Source of the DNA: Sanguinoderma infundibulare
Lineage: Eukaryota > Basidiomycota > Agaricomycetes > Polyporales > Polyporaceae
Direction of reading: 5' to 3'
NCBI GenBank assembly: GCA_032821775.1
Contig: JAVLRN010000010.1
Span: forward strand, 930,001 to 994,000
Length of the DNA stretch: 64,000 nt
Shown piece by piece: positions 1 through 12,731 of the stretch. Position 1 is the stretch's first letter; every line of letters begins with the position of its first letter. The notes beneath the pieces were generated by a model. That model saw only the letters and a program-made list of their open reading frames with translations. It was not told where the DNA came from and made no database searches. A program made the translations under genes and the position numbers.

Positions 1-30
1 TATCGGCAACTAACCAATATTTATTCTCAG

Positions 31-2175
31 AATGGACAAGATATCCTCGATAGCCTCAGCCAACTCAAACCCAAACTTGTCGAGCGATACGAGAACTGGC
101 AGGTCACCCAACGCGCTAGCCCTGGCTCCAGCCGCGCATCATCCGTTGAACCCCATCTGACCCGTGAGGAGGAGCGCGCACGCGAGGCCCGAGAAGCGGC
201 TCGTAGGGAAGAAGCGTGGAAGCAGGAAGACCTTTCTCGTCGTCAAGCCGAGGATCGAGAACGACAAGCGCGCGAGGAGGCCGCATGGCGACAGTCCCAA
301 GAAGCTCGCAGGAGAGAAGTAGCAGCAACGGAGCAGACAGAGCGCCAGAGACGCGACGACGAGAACAGGCGATATGCCTCCTCGGAGGCAAAGCGGGAGG
401 AAGAGCGCACGAGACGGAGAGCAACGGACGAGAGGCGGAAACAAGAACAGGATGGCATCTTGCGGAGACAGCAGGAGTCCGAAGCTGTTGCCCGAGCGGT
501 CAGGAGAGACATCGCGAGGCTCACGCCCTCGCCACATCCGCCATCATCCACCGCGAGTTCAACACCGTATCGTATGCCGGAGCCGGAACACAGCTCGAGA
601 AGTGTAGGACGCTCGGTATATGCGCCTCAGCCTGCTCGACCCTCCAACAGTGGAATCTCTGTCATGCCACTTGAGAGCCCAGTAAAGTATGACGACGATT
701 CTGCGACAGATGTCGAGGGACAGAAGGTTCCTTGGAGTCGCCAGCGTGCCGCAGATCAGACACCAAAAGCGAAGCCGCCTGGGTACGTTGTATGCAGGTC
801 GACATGGTTCGTGTACTGAGCACATTTACAGCGTGGTCTACCCACCTGCAATCACAACCACGTCCCCTCCACCCGCCGAACTGGGGACCGTCAAGTATCC
901 TTCGCTAATGTCGCAACACCAGCTCAAGCAGGGCTATGTGCCCTCGTTGCAGTCCATGTTCGCAGCCACTTCTATCTCGCAAACTCCTGACTCATCTCTC
1001 TTGTTCGATCCCAAACCGCCAAGCAGCAATACCCTGTACAACCACGCCCTCCCTTCCCAGTCCGCGCCCATCGTCCCCCCGCCGGTGATCCCTCCGTACC
1101 CGACGCACATGCCGGTGCCAGAAGCGCACAAGGGCTCTCACCCTCCTCCGTCCTCGTACGCACACAACAGCCAGCGCGGGCCCTCGCCGAACGGCGCACG
1201 GGGGAGCCAGCCGCCACCGCCGACGTACCACCGCCCGTCACAGTCAACGTCGAGCACAGCGAGCGCCCCCACCCCGTCGCGCATCGTGCCCAGCAACTCC
1301 AAGGACGCGAGTGTGTGCGAGCTGCGCACGATCAAGCTTCCCCGCGAGTGCCTGCCCAAGTTCCTGTCCATCGCGCGCGTGAACACGCTCCAGAACCGGG
1401 AGACGTGCGGGCTGCTGCTGGGCAAGGACCGGGGTTCCAAGTACGTGGTCACGACGCTGCTGATCCCAAAGCAGCATTCGACGAGCGACACGTGCATGAT
1501 GGACGAGGAGGAGCTCGTGCTCCAGTTCACCGAGGAGCGGCATCTGATTACGCTTGGCTGGGTGAGTCCTGAGGGCTGAAGGCTCCGATGTCTGTTAGCC
1601 TCGTGGTTCCCCCCACGCTGACGCCGCGGCCCCCCGATGCAGATACACACACATCCCACGCAGTCTTGTAAGTGGATCTTTCGCGATCGTCGGCGCGTGG
1701 GTTACCGAGCGCAAGACTGTTGTGCGTGCTGACTCCGATTGCCCCCCATCCCCCGTCCCCATTCAACAGGTTTCATGTCGTCCGTGGATCTGCACACGCA
1801 CTCGGGCTTCCAGCGCATGCTGCCAGAGTCCTTCGCCGTCGTTTGTGCGCCGTCTTCGACGCCCCAGTGAGTTCTAGAGCCGATCACGCGTGTGGATGCG
1901 AAGTGCTATCGTCTTCCGAACTGATCGTCGCACGCGCAGATTTGGCATCTTCCGACTGACCGATCCCGGGGGGCTGCAAACGGTCTTGGAGTGCAACGCG
2001 AAGGAGGCCTTCCACCCCCACCCCGACGTCCCCATCTATACCGTGCGTGCACACATCACACATACCACTCGGAATCTTCCGTGGGTTGTCAGCCTGACGT
2101 CGGATTTTACAGGATTGCGACAACAGCCATGTGCAGATGAAGGACCTCTCGCTCGAGATCGTCGACCTTCGATAG
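31..2175 (+). CDS. AMSH/STAMBP-like JAMM-domain deubiquitinating enzyme, 3' part
   Basis: Zn-dependent deubiquitinase of the AMSH family, which trims Lys63-linked ubiquitin at ESCRT/endosomal membranes. The 5' end lies outside the window; the first visible exon starts after an AG at 30. Exons: 31-782, 832-1561, 1643-1667, 1770-1866, 1940-2042, 2113-2175. Exon 31-782 encodes a long charged Glu/Arg/Gln-rich coiled coil, followed by a Pro/Ser-rich linker. The C-terminal MPN+ domain has the upstream catalytic Glu in ETCGLLLGK. It also has the JAMM zinc motif [14 protein letters not shown], which is split across the 25-nt exon 1643-1667 and the next exon. The protein ends in an AMSH-type tail, [10 protein letters not shown]. 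Phases are consistent through all five introns. It is convergent with the transporter at 2975-5248. Identity of the family is near certain; only the missing N-terminus (MIT/USP8-dimerisation region) cannot be checked. Confidence 0.93.
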
Positions 2176-2974
2176 CACGTCGCTCGCGGGCCGCCTCCTC
2201 ACCGTCCGTCCGTCCGTCCGTCCGTGCTTTTTCTTTCTTGCTCTACATGTTGTTTGTATACGCCACACAGGCCTGTATGTTCGTGTACCAACCACCTATG
2301 CCCCCATATTCCCTCGGTTACCCTGCAACGAACCACGATCACCCGCAGCCACATCGCTATAGCCCACTATTTATTGACCCTGGCATCCAGACCGACGTCC
2401 GACGTCCGTCTGGGTTACTGTGGTCCCGGAGGGAACTTCGAGCAGGAACTTGCATTTTGGGAACTTCTCTTCGTCGCCCCCAGCCAATGTTTTATTACCA
2501 TATGCATTTCCCACTCTTCATACGTACGCTACATACCTTAGATACAACCAAGTTGTTTCAATCGGGAATATACACCGCTTTCTCGAGTGTGTGTAGCAAT
2601 GCTCCGGAAGCCCGGACTACCATGTATCATGACATATATGTATCTCTGTTGGGCACGCAGAACCGTCGGTTCTGCCCACCATTCAAAAGTGGTTCTTCCT
2701 GCTCAACGCCAACCTCCGCCTTCTGCAGTAGGACATGTGGTGCACGCTAAACACGCCAAGAAACAAATCTACGTGTGCCACAACCTCATCCGCGACAGCG
2801 GCCATGGCCACATTGATAATGCTCTGGACAGGCCTGTCTTGACCTCGCCACAAACGTCATCATCACACAGCCGTCATGCTCATTAAGTCGTATCCGTTAA
2901 TCCCAGAAGAGCACAGTCATCTACTCAGTACATTCCTTCACGACCAACAACAAGGACGAACGAACCGGTCACCG
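2176..2974. other. intergenic, convergent 3' flanks
   Basis: Space between two tail-to-tail genes. It holds a short TCCG tandem run near 2206-2225 and several AT-rich stretches that probably belong to 3' untranslated regions. No coding signal with homology could be recognised on either strand. Confidence 0.5.
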
Positions 2975-5248
2975 TCACGCGCCGTCCTCCTCGCACACTC
3001 GCGCCTTCTCCGTCGAGTCCCTGTCCCCACCGTTCCCCGCCCGCTCGCCCTCCCTCAGCGCCCGCTTGTCGCTCCTCAGCCGCTCGCTCTCCCTTATCCC
3101 GAACCCCTGCCTGAAAATCAGCCGCACCTCCTCCAAGCTCAAGCCCGCCGTCTCGGGGAAGCAGAACACGCAGAAGATCCACCCGACGAGACACAGGCCG
3201 GCGTAGAAGCCGAACGCGCCGGCGGGGGTGATGGCGTCCATGAGCGAGAGGTAGGTGGCGCCGATGAGGAGGTTGCCGGCCCAGTTGGTGGTGGTGGCGA
3301 GCGAGGTGCCGATGCCGCGGACCTCGAGGCCGAAGAGCTCGCCCTGCTGCCAGGGGACGTTGCCGAGGCCGGTCGCGTACGAGGCGACGTAGACGATCAT
3401 GGCGAGGAGGACGATGGCGGACCAGGTGCGCGAGTATTCGGTGCCGTCGACGAGCGCGCCGCCTGTCTTCTTCGTGAGGACTGCGTGGTGGGTGTTATGA
3501 AGGGACGGGACGATGGGTCGTCAGTGACAGTAAGAGCGTAAGAAGGGACAGAGGGACAGAGGACATACAGTGGAAGGCGACGGAGGCGAGGACGAGGCCG
3601 ACGATCATGCCTGGCGCCGTCCAGACCATGATCTTCCGGCGGCCGATGATGTCGATGTACTTGAGCGCGAAGAGGGTGAAGATGAAGTTCGTGCCCGAGA
3701 TGATGAGGCCGACGGCTGTAGGCTTGTCAAAGCCGATCTCCTTGAAGAGGGTCGCTGAGGGGCGCATATAGTCACCGGTCAGCTATGCGCGTCATCGCCA
3801 ACCTGAAATAGGGCTCACCAGAATAGTACATGAGTGTGTTGAACCCGCAGAGCTGCTGGAAGGCCTGCAGACCGCACGCGACGACTACGACGGGCGCATA
3901 CAGTCAACTTGTGCGCAATACAAGGCGCATATAACTGTGTTGAATGACTCACTCAGAGCACGACGGTTGATGGGATCGAAAAGTATCAGGTGTATGCGCT
4001 CGAGAAGCGTAGTGTTGTTCGAGATCTCGACGCTCTGCTTCACGGCAGCAGCCAAAGACTGGACCTATATGCGCGATCGCCCAGTTATTGATTGCATATG
4101 TGCACAGGGAGCAGAAGAAATAGGGTGTACCTTTAGGTCGACCTGGTCGGGCGTAGCATGGGCATAAATTTTGGCCATAGTGGCACGGGCAGCCTCGAAG
4201 TTCTGTCTTCTGATCATGATACGTGCTAACCATGTCCACATTCAGCCAACGCTTCATAATGCTTAAGTCCAGCATCATAAAATCACTTACGCGACTCTGG
4301 GAGGAAGAAGAGGAAGATGCATTGTAGACCGGCCGGGACGGCCCCAAGACCGACCATCCACCTCCACCCTCCGTGGGTGTTTTCGAAGGCGGCATCGATA
4401 CCGTATGCAATCACCTGTCCGCCAGTGATGGCGACGACGTTCACGACGACCATACGGCCACGGAGACGGGTCGGGGAGAGTTCTTGGATATAGAGTGGCG
4501 CGACACAAGCGGCGATACCGACGCCGATGCCGATGAGGAAACGGCCGCCAATCTATCGCAAGGCGTAAGGTTTGAACCGGACGCGCATATATGAAGCGGG
4601 AAAACGCACCATTGACCAAACGGTGTGGCACACGGCCTGGCCAATCGCTCCCCCGATGAAGATTATGTCTGCGATACCGAGGACTGGTCTTCGGCCGAGG
4701 AAGTCACTAAGCATGCCGGCGACCAACCCTCCGAGGAGTGCACCGAGGGTCGTAGAAGACGTGATGAGTTCCTGTGGTGCATTCAGTAGGATATGGCGTT
4801 TGCGCCCGCGGGAAGCGTACCTTCTGACCTGAGGACAATTCTGCAGGTCCTAGGTCCCCCCCAATGGTCACGAGCGCACCAGAAACCACACCAGTGTCAT
4901 ATCCTGCGGTGAACACCAGCGATGAGCACCACCGCACATGGTGACAAGGACAAGTGAGAGGAAGTACAGACCGAAGAGCAGACCCGATATACTGGCGCAA
5001 AGGACGAGAAGCCAGACGAAGACGGTCGTGCGCTCTTCACCCTCCGCTACGACGGCAGCCTCTGAGATCTCACCATGAGCAGCAGCGTCCTCGATGTTCT
5101 CGACCCTACATCGCACACAAGATGAGGGAGTGAATGCAGGTCGGATGGATGGCGGGAAGCAAGTTCAATCGAGGGGAGTGCCGGGCGTTTAAGGACAGAG
5201 CACTCACATCTGGGCGTCTGTCTGTATCGTTGCCTTTTCGGCAGACAT
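2975..5248 (-). CDS. MFS myo-inositol-type sugar transporter (copy 1)
   Basis: Proton-coupled sugar/polyol transporter of the plasma membrane, closest in pattern to yeast ITR1/ITR2 inositol transporters. Ten exons: 5208-5248, 4972-5105, 4821-4903, 4610-4771, 4291-4552, 4131-4225, 3953-4064, 3819-3884, 3569-3754, 2975-3480. They sum to 1,647 nt, 548 residues. Visible signatures are GYDTGVVSGAL after helix 1, DFLGRRP in loop 2-3, ELSPTRLRGR, PESPR at the end of the first half, FKEIGFDKPTAVGL, DIIGRRK and GLGNVPWQQGELFGLEVRG. The C-terminal tail ends in acidic residues. Start chosen as MSAEK because the same exon structure and N-terminus recur in the second copy at 18106-20314. The substrate (inositol versus another polyol or hexose) is inferred from motif resemblance only. 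Confidence 0.92.
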
Positions 5249-6307
5249 GACCGTCGGTACCGTCGTCCAAGTCGTCGCCTCGAGCACCAGGAAGCAGAAG
5301 TAGAAGCAGAGGCAGCCCCAGCAGCAGAGGGCCGGAGAAGCAGTGGCTGAAGGCTACCTGCACGAGTCCGCATAAATATGATTGGAGGACCCCGCACCGG
5401 GCCACCAGTCGCTTGTCCGGCTGATCAGAAGGTCCTGATTCCTGAAGACTTGTGCCCCGCAGGTGGCCTCCCTTCTCCCTTCTTTCTACAATTGGCTGAT
5501 CCACGCCTGTTTGTTAGGATTTCTACTGCCGCCGACGCTCGCCGACGTCATCCGTCTTTTCTCGCTCTTGCTGCAGCAGCTACGTGAGGCTTATCTCTCT
5601 TGCCTCTCCCTCCTTCGTCGTCCACACCTTCCTCTAAGGCTCGAGCTCTGCCGCAACGCTCAAACGGCTCCTATCACAACGATTGCACCACCCGGTCCGA
5701 CATCCAATTCATTCAGCACACGACTGTCAACGTTCCTTGATGCTATGCTCCTCTCCCAGTCTTCTGACCCAACGCAGGACTCCAAACGGCGACGTTCGGA
5801 CAGGCCAAAGGAGGCCCGGTTGTGGGGCAGCCACTGGAAGCCATCCAAGAACGTTAGCGCTGCGGGGAAACAAGGGAAGCGAGCGGGCAACGTAACAGCG
5901 GCGCGGTCATGCTGGTTCGAGGATACGGTCTCGTGCTCTCCGCGTACTGTCATCCGACCGCGCCAACCAATTCTTTCGACATGGATGTCGGACCGGTGCT
6001 CAAGCCACATATGAGTGCCGGCCTCTCGTCTTGGCCATGCTATGCGCGTATCTACCGCCAAAACGTGCATCCGAAATCAGGCGTCGCACGGGTTCGACAA
6101 GTCGTGGTCATGGAGGCAATACAAGGCATTCAAGGATAGGAGGGCCACGGAAATGTTTTGAATAAGGTTCGTGTACGCGTTTTGCAGCGGCGTCATCGAC
6201 TTAGGACCAACGGAAAAAGATAGCTGGGGCGAAAGCAAATGCTTTCATGTAAAGGGAGTTTGGAAACGCCAATACCCGCTTTGACTCCAAGTGCACAAAA
6301 CAAGTAT
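5249..6307. other. intergenic region upstream of transporter copy 1
   Basis: Promoter side of the transporter. A CCAAT-type box (minus strand, about 5379-5385) next to an AT-rich TATTTATG stretch (about 5371-5378) lies some 125 nt upstream of the start codon. An open stretch on the plus strand (5463-6014) shows no recognisable domain and is not called as a gene. The left breakpoint of the tandem duplication is at 6308. Confidence 0.4.
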
Positions 6308-6693
6308 GTATGCGCATATTCTCATGCTAACTCGCATACTCTTCGACCTCGGCTCCCTTGTGTTCATCCCCGACGACGACTTCGCCCGCCCGCCTTCGCC
6401 CAGGATCTGCAACACCTACACACACCTACAAGATCGAGGTGGGCCCTGTTAACCTCTCTCAAGCGTCAGGTCCAACGCCGGGGAGAGTGGTCAGTCCATT
6501 TTGATATCACATATATTAAACCACCCTGGCAAACGGGTGCATATCTCAGACTAGGATAGATCAGACAGCATATGGCTAGACTGCCGAAAACGACACGTCT
6601 ATGTACATATCACGACAGCACAGTGGATGACGAACCTGTTTCGGACGCCATACGACCACTCCACGTCCAGGCGACGTGGTTTTGGCGCATAAT

Positions 6694-6960
6694 TCACTGT
6701 ACGTCGCTGGGCGACGCAAGGATGGTGTTGCTCAGGTCGGCCAGCTGGATCAGCGCCAAATTGAGCTGGTTCAACGTGCCAGAGTCCCACGAGGTCGCGG
6801 TCGCCGTGGGAGTAGAAGATGTGGTCGTCGAGGAGGCCGTGGAGGACGTCGTGCTCGTCGAGGAAGCCGAGGAGGACGCCACGGTCGTGCTCGTCGACTG
6901 GGTGGACGTAGTGTGAGGTCGTGGTAGGTTTCGTCGACGTCGACGTTGTGCTGTGCCTCG
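6694..6960 (-). pseudogene. expansin-like gene remnant (3' end only)
   Basis: Near-identical to the last exon of the intact expansin-like gene at 10661-11626: the Ser/Thr-rich linker and the C-terminal tail ending in NTILASPSDVQ are kept. The double-psi beta-barrel, signal peptide and first three exons are missing. Sequence upstream of about 6950 no longer matches the gene and joins directly to DNA that in unit B lies beyond the gene start, so one deletion explains the loss. It has no start codon context and is not expected to make a protein. Confidence 0.85.
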
Positions 6961-7943
6961 TCGACGGCCTGTGTCAAGCACATACGAGCTCAGGTCTGTT
7001 ACCGTCTGTACATGGCCAACTCTAATAGCCATTTTCAGGTGTTTTCGGGCTGCGGACCAACAGCCGGCGTCGTTGGGCTAACAGGCTGGACCGGCCGAGA
7101 GTTTCCCGCTGATCCGAGCACATACTGGCGCTCCTCCGACTCGACGCAGTACAACTCCTTCCGAGTCGACGCTCACCGCCATCTGACTTTCTTTATGTAC
7201 GTTTACATTCAGGGATTTCGCCTTGATGATGACCTAGATATTGTGCAGGTCGAGCGGTTAGAATAAAGTTCTTTCGCTCGGTCATAACCTTCTGGGACAG
7301 GAGGTGGGCATGCGCCACCGTTGGCATTTACGAAGTAGTGACTCTTTACATTTACAGCCAATTGCAAAGCAATAGTTGTTTCCGAAAGAAACATGCTCAG
7401 GTCGGCTGGCCAGCCCAGGGACATAGTTCCTCCACCCAAGGCGCTGAAGCGGCGTTATCAGAAGCCGTGTCTGTTTCTCGGACATTGCTGACCTAGAACG
7501 TGCTGCCATCCAATTTTCTATTTGTACTCTCTCAATTACGGGGGAGTTAAGCAGGAAATCTACCCTTATATGCAGCATTAAGTCGGGCTTCGTTTGATTA
7601 AGGTATGTCGCAGGCAAGCAGTACCTTTTCCGCTCATGCTCATGTTTGCCAACTCATTGTTGCAGAATCACTTAACAGCGTGTTATATCTGCGCGAAGGT
7701 TCTCAGAACTAGCCGTGCGAGACCGCCTAGTCAGTTATGAGGCCACGGGGCTGGTAACAGACGCGCCACATGCCGTACACTTCCAAAGTAAGCCCGCGGT
7801 CACTATATTCGCAGTCGTTAAACAACGAAGGTTAACGCACTCGGGCGACTCCTTCAAACTCACTCCAGTCATTCCAGAACCATCCCATGACATAGTACGG
7901 GTGCAGAATCGTTCCTGGTCCGTTCTATTTTCTCATACACACC

Positions 7944-7950
7944 TATATAA
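7944..7950 (+). promoter_or_regulatory. TATA box of P450 copy 1
   Basis: TATATAA 47 nt before the ATG at 7997, in a segment (about 7690-7996) that is strongly conserved upstream of the second tandem P450. Confidence 0.55.
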
Positions 7951-7996
7951 TGACCGTTGACTTTGCTCGCGCTCTTATCAATTCCCCCTCTGCACC

Positions 7997-10115
7997 ATGG
8001 ACGCTGTCGCAGGCTCCAGCCTCATCAGTCCTGCGGTAGCGATCTTCATCATTCTCGTCCTCTGGCACCTACGATCTGTCACTCAATGGCGTGCTCGCTC
8101 TCGCGGTCTTCCCTTTCCTCCTGGCCCGAGAGCTCTGCCAGTCGTCGGAAATCTGTTCAACATGCCTACACGCCATGCCTGGATAGCATACCGTGATCTA
8201 TGTGCGGAGTTTGGTGAGTGCCGTGGCTCAACGATCCCTCTATTTCGGCTGACTCTATGCCTGGAATGCAGGGGATATCATCCACTTCCGTACATTCGGA
8301 CAGTCCATCGTCGTCCTCGGAAATGCCAAGGTGATCTTCGAGTACCTCGACAAGCGCGCTGCAAATACCTCGGACCGGATAACGCCTCCGTTAGCGCGAC
8401 TGTGAGCCTTTTCTTCCGTCTGTGCCATCAGACAAGCATCTTAGTGATCCCCGCGAGCATCGAGCAAGACGAAACACTCGGGTTTTTGCCGTATGGTAAA
8501 GGGTGGCGCGATCACAGGCGTGCGTTCTGGCAGCTTTTCAACCGCGCGGCTTCCGTCGATTACCAGGATGCTCAGCGTACTGCTGCACACATGTTCCTCG
8601 ACAGACTCCTAGACGAACCTGCCCGGCTCAAGCAGCTGATTCGCTTGTAAGTCTTATCGTCCCCACGTCGCCTCGTCTTGCAGACCGGACTCGAATCCGA
8701 TGCCTTGCAGCTCTTTCGCCGCCACCATACTGAAGGTTGTATACGACATCGACATTGTGGACGAGGACGACGAATTTGTGCGCATCGCTGAAGCGTCTAT
8801 AGAAGGCGCAGTCCAGGGCCTCATCCCGGGTAAATTCCTTGTCGACCTCGTCCCTTTGCTGCGGTACGTCCAGCCTTGGATCCCGGGTGCAGAGTCCCCA
8901 AAGCTGTGGACGAAGTGGGCGCGAGCCGCACGCAGATTGAAGGAGGTGCCGTACTCGGTCTGCAAGGCGCGGATGGTACGTTCCATAACGTCTTGAACCC
9001 AATCTCTTGTTGAGACGTGGTCCCGCCATGCCTAGGCGCAAGGCCAAGCATCGGAGTCGGTCGTAGCGAGGCTGCTGTCCCGATTTGCTCGACACGAAGA
9101 CGCGCTAACTGAAGAAGGCTCGGAGGCGCTTGTGAAGAATATAGGAATGATAGCCTACGAAGGTAGTTCTTCGTCACCACTCTTGTAACTACATATCGCT
9201 AATTATACCCTCCGGCTCTTTCTACTCAGCGGGTATAGATACGGTATATGCATTCTACGTCATGCACACGAAAGTGTTACTGATGCGAAGCATTTTAGGT
9301 TTTTGCCAGCCTCCAAGGTGTATTTTTGGCACTGTCCCTCTACCCGGAAGCCCTACAGAAGGCCCATGCCGAACTCGACGCGGTCGTTGGTCCCCACCGT
9401 CTGCCAGACTTCAGCGACCAAGATTCGCTGGTCTATGTCAATGCCATCATCAGGGAGGCTATGCGGTGGCACGTTGTGCTGCCCATGGGATCGCCTCACG
9501 CGACGACGGAGGACGACGAACTGAACGGCTATTTCATCCCGGCCGGCACCCTTCTCCAGCCCGCGACATGGTAGGCTTTACCTCGCCGTACCTTGTATGC
9601 ACAACTGAATGGTTGCATCCGTAGGGCTTGTATGCACGACCCAGAGGTGTTCGACAGCCCGGACGAGTTCCGACCTGAGCGTTTCATTCGTGACGGAAAG
9701 CTTGATCCCGGCGTCCGCGACCCGATCTCGTTCATATTCGGGTATGGTCGAAGGCGGGTCACTGACATGCTGGCCAGCGCAGTACGACGTACTGACGAGC
9801 AATGCGCACACAGGATCTGTCCTGGACGTCACTTCGCGGTCGCTGCGCTCTTCATCAACGTCGCTTCTGTGCTCCACGTTTTCGATATTGGCCCGCCTGT
9901 CGGGGAAGACGGAAAGCCAATCAAGGTCCAGTACAAGATGACGGACGGGTTTAGCTCGTACGTCTATTGCCACGAGACTATGGTGAATATCTGGATGGAC
10001 TCGAGAGTTTAGGTACCCGGAAGACCTGCGGTGCACCGTGGGCCCGCGTTCTGCAGCGGCAGCAGCGTTGATACGCTCCGGTGTCGCTGAGGCGCGCGTT
10101 GAAGTTGATGAATGA
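7997..10115 (+). CDS. cytochrome P450 monooxygenase (tandem copy 1)
   Basis: Membrane-anchored class II P450 expected in the ER, taking electrons from NADPH-P450 reductase. Exons: 7997-8213, 8272-8401, 8458-8646, 8711-8975, 9036-9162, 9230-9243, 9299-9570, 9625-9753, 9814-9957, 10013-10115; 1,590 nt, 529 residues. Seen: N-terminal hydrophobic anchor, proline hinge PPGPRALPVVGN, I-helix AGIDT (in the 14-nt exon), ExxR as EAMR, PERF as FRPERF, and heme loop FGYGRRICPGRH. The intron inside the heme loop begins with GC rather than GT (AAG/GCGGGT), as in the two other close copies. Without that splice the heme Cys is out of frame. Substrate unknown; the family looks like the large basidiomycete CYP64-clan group but was not assigned. 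Sister gene is at 13030-15133. Confidence 0.9.
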
Positions 10116-10660
10116 CCACGGTGAGCATCAACACCCAGTCTGTTGCGCCATACCTTGATATGCTCGTTTGACAGTGACGTCTGCTACCAGGTTGCGGAAA
10201 GGGTCTGACACCCAGAATTCAAAGCGACGCATGAGAACAGGAAGAGCAGACACATAACATGTACAGTAGGCGATGTATGCGCATATTTTCATGCTAATTC
10301 GCATGCTCTTCGACCTCGGCGCCCTGGTGTGCTTCCTACATCCCCGACGACGACTTCACCCGCCCGCCTTCGCCCAGGATGTGCACCACCTACACACACC
10401 TACAAGATCGAGGATGACCCCTGTTAACCTCTGTTAAGCGCGACGCCGGGAGAGTGGTCAGTCCATTTTGATATCACATATATTAAACCACCCTGGTAAA
10501 CGGGTGCATATCCCAGACTACGATAGATCAGACAGCATATGGCTAGACTGCCGAAAACGACACGTCTATGTACATACCACGACAGCACAGTGGATGACGA
10601 ACCGGTTTCGGACGCCAGAGGGCCACTCCACGTCCAGGCGACGCGGTTTTGGCGCCGAGT

Positions 10661-11626
10661 TTACTGCACGTCGCTGGGCGACGCAAGGATGGCGTTGCTC
10701 AGGTCGGCGAGCTGGATCAGGGCCAAATTGAGCTGGTTCAACGTGCCAGAGTCCCACAAGGTCGCCGTGGGAATAGAAGACGTGGTCGTCGAGGACGCCG
10801 TGGAGGACGTCGTGGTCGTCGAGGATGCCGAGGAGGACGCCACGGTCGTGCTCGTCGACTGGGTGGACGTAGTGGAGTGTGAGGTCGTGGTGGGTTGCGT
10901 CGACGTCGACGTTGTGCTGTGCTTCGTCGACGTTGTCGTGGGAGGGGCCGGTGGAGGCGTGGTGCTAGTAGTGGGCGCGGCACCGCTGCCGTAGACCCAG
11001 GTACCGTACACCTGGCCAGCGTCGAGACTGCCGGTGAGGTACGTGAAGAGACCGGGGGAGAGGTCGATCGCTCCGTAGGGGCACTTCTCGCACTGGACGG
11101 GAGACGCGAGGTTGGCTGGTGCTGAGGTGGCGCAGTGGCAGTGAACTCAGGACGTACCTCGTCAGTGATCTTGGCTTGGGCGGATTTGCCATTGTACGAG
11201 ACCGTGATCTGGTCGTAGCAGTGCGAGCCGCCATCCCATTGCTGAGTCTGGAGGTTAGTTGAGCACTTGCGCGATACCAGGAGCAGTACTGACCAAGGCG
11301 GTCAACGCGACGATCTAGAGCGGAAAGAACGCGAAAGCTGCGTTAATACGCGATCATACAGATCCAGACAGTTGGCAGACTAAACTCACAAAGTCACTGT
11401 CGTGGTCGAACGAGCCGCAAGCATTCGTGCCGACCTCGAAGTAGGTGAACCGCGCTCCGTCAAAGCGCTTCTGAAGATGGGTTTCTGGTTCGGTGAGGTT
11501 GACAGCGAGGTGGCGGTGAGCATGGGGGAGGCCGCGGTGTTGGTGAGCATCATCTGCGAGGACGAGAGCCGAGGCCAGAGCAGCAAAAACGAGCGTGGCG
11601 CGGAAACGACAGGCGAGGGTGAACAT
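10661..11626 (-). CDS. secreted expansin-like (double-psi beta-barrel) protein
   Basis: Small secreted protein of the expansin/RlpA/barwin-like group, thought to act on cell-wall polysaccharides or in fruiting and host contact rather than as a hydrolase. Exons: 11390-11626, 11294-11314, 11158-11247, 10661-11092; 780 nt, 259 residues. Residues 1-24 form a signal peptide. The barrel follows (RFTYFEVGTNACGSF, then DGGSHCYDQITVSYNGKSA) with the family motif CEKCPYGAIDLSPGLF and YGTWVYGS. Beyond it is a long Thr/Ser/Pro linker, likely O-glycosylated, and a short C-terminal hydrophobic tail. The 21-nt second exon is unusually small but restores the family sequence. The gene is divergent from the P450 at 13030. 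A truncated copy lies at 6694-6960. Confidence 0.87.
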
Positions 11627-12731
11627 GGTGTAAGGACTGGGTAAGGACTGGTGGGAAAACGGTGACCCGACGTCGAAGCCGGCAACTCATACCAGCCTCG
11701 CATCCTCCGGCCGCGGCGTGTGTGCTCGGATCAGAAGCGAGCCATACCGAGCCCCGCAAATCTGGGGGCGAACGCCCAACCTCCCAATCCTCCGCGCCAA
11801 CGACGAGGGTCAACACAAGCTGAGGTCTGTAACCAACCGTTCCAGCCACATTGAGGTGTTTTCAGGCGGTGAACCGACAGGGGGCGACGCCATTGGGCAA
11901 ACAGGCTGCGCTGTCCGGTTTCCTCCGAGTTTCCCACTGATCCCCACCCAGGGCGCTGAAGCGGTGTTCTCCGAAGCGGACATTGCTGGCTCAGACCTTG
12001 CTGCCATCCAAGTTTTTATTCGTACTCTCTCCGTTACGGGGGAGGCAAGCCTGCAACCGACCCTGAGACGTTTGATGAAGGTATGTCGCAGGAAAGCAGT
12101 ACCTTTTCCGCTCAAGCTCATGTTTGCCAGCTCATCCATCAGTAATTCACACGTCTGAATATCTGACGCTTAGGGCGCCTAAGAGGCCGAAAACACAAAC
12201 ATCGACCGTACCATCGGCCACCCACCCTTCGCGGCGCCAGGTTTTGAAATTCGGAGCGCCCCGTTCAGACTTGTATCGCCGGCGCACATGAGGGCATCTG
12301 CTCATTATGCAAAGCACTGTATTGCTCTCGCACAGCCGTTGGGGAGCGCGCGACCCACGCGCCGGGACCGGAGATTGTTTCAGTGCTCGTAATCATGCGC
12401 GACGGCGACCATCGTTGCCGGCGATGGCGTCCGTCACCGTCGGGGGTGTTCTCAGGGAACATCCAAGCCATTCAGGCACTGGTCGGACACATAGCTGCAT
12501 GGTAAGTGTTACTTTCAAAATGTCTGAGAGGCGGATTTTGCGTCTCTGACCTCTGACTTCTGACAGGTCTGAATCAGGTCTGAAAACCTCTGAATCATCT
12601 GGGTCAAATGTTTCAGAACTGGTGTGAATTACTGACGAGTCGTTGCAGAATCACTTAACAGCGTTCTATCTGCGCGAAAGTTCTCAGAAAAGCCGTGCGA
12701 GACCGTCCAATCAGCTATGAGACCACGAGGT

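Larger units (their letters stand above)
6308..10274. repeat. tandem duplication unit A (expansin remnant + P450)
   Basis: First of two directly repeated units. It starts at GTATGCGCAT (6308), matching 10275, and ends in GTACAGTAGGCGAT (ending 10274), matching 15293. Against unit B it lacks about 0.9 kb: most of the expansin gene between roughly 10945 and 11815 is gone. The retained parts are the expansin 3' end, a homologous spacer (about 7040-7690), the P450 promoter and the whole P450. Confidence 0.88.

Noticed and set aside
2206..2225. TCCG tandem run as a possible array or CRISPR-like repeat
   Set aside because: A 4-bp simple repeat of about five units; a eukaryotic microsatellite with no spacers.
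5463..6014. Plus-strand open frame of 183 codons upstream of transporter copy 1
   Set aside because: No motif, no splice pattern and amino-acid composition typical of chance frames in GC-rich DNA.
10738..10983. Arg/Pro-rich open frame overlapping the expansin gene
   Set aside because: Shadow frame of the Ser/Thr-rich linker of the expansin-like protein.
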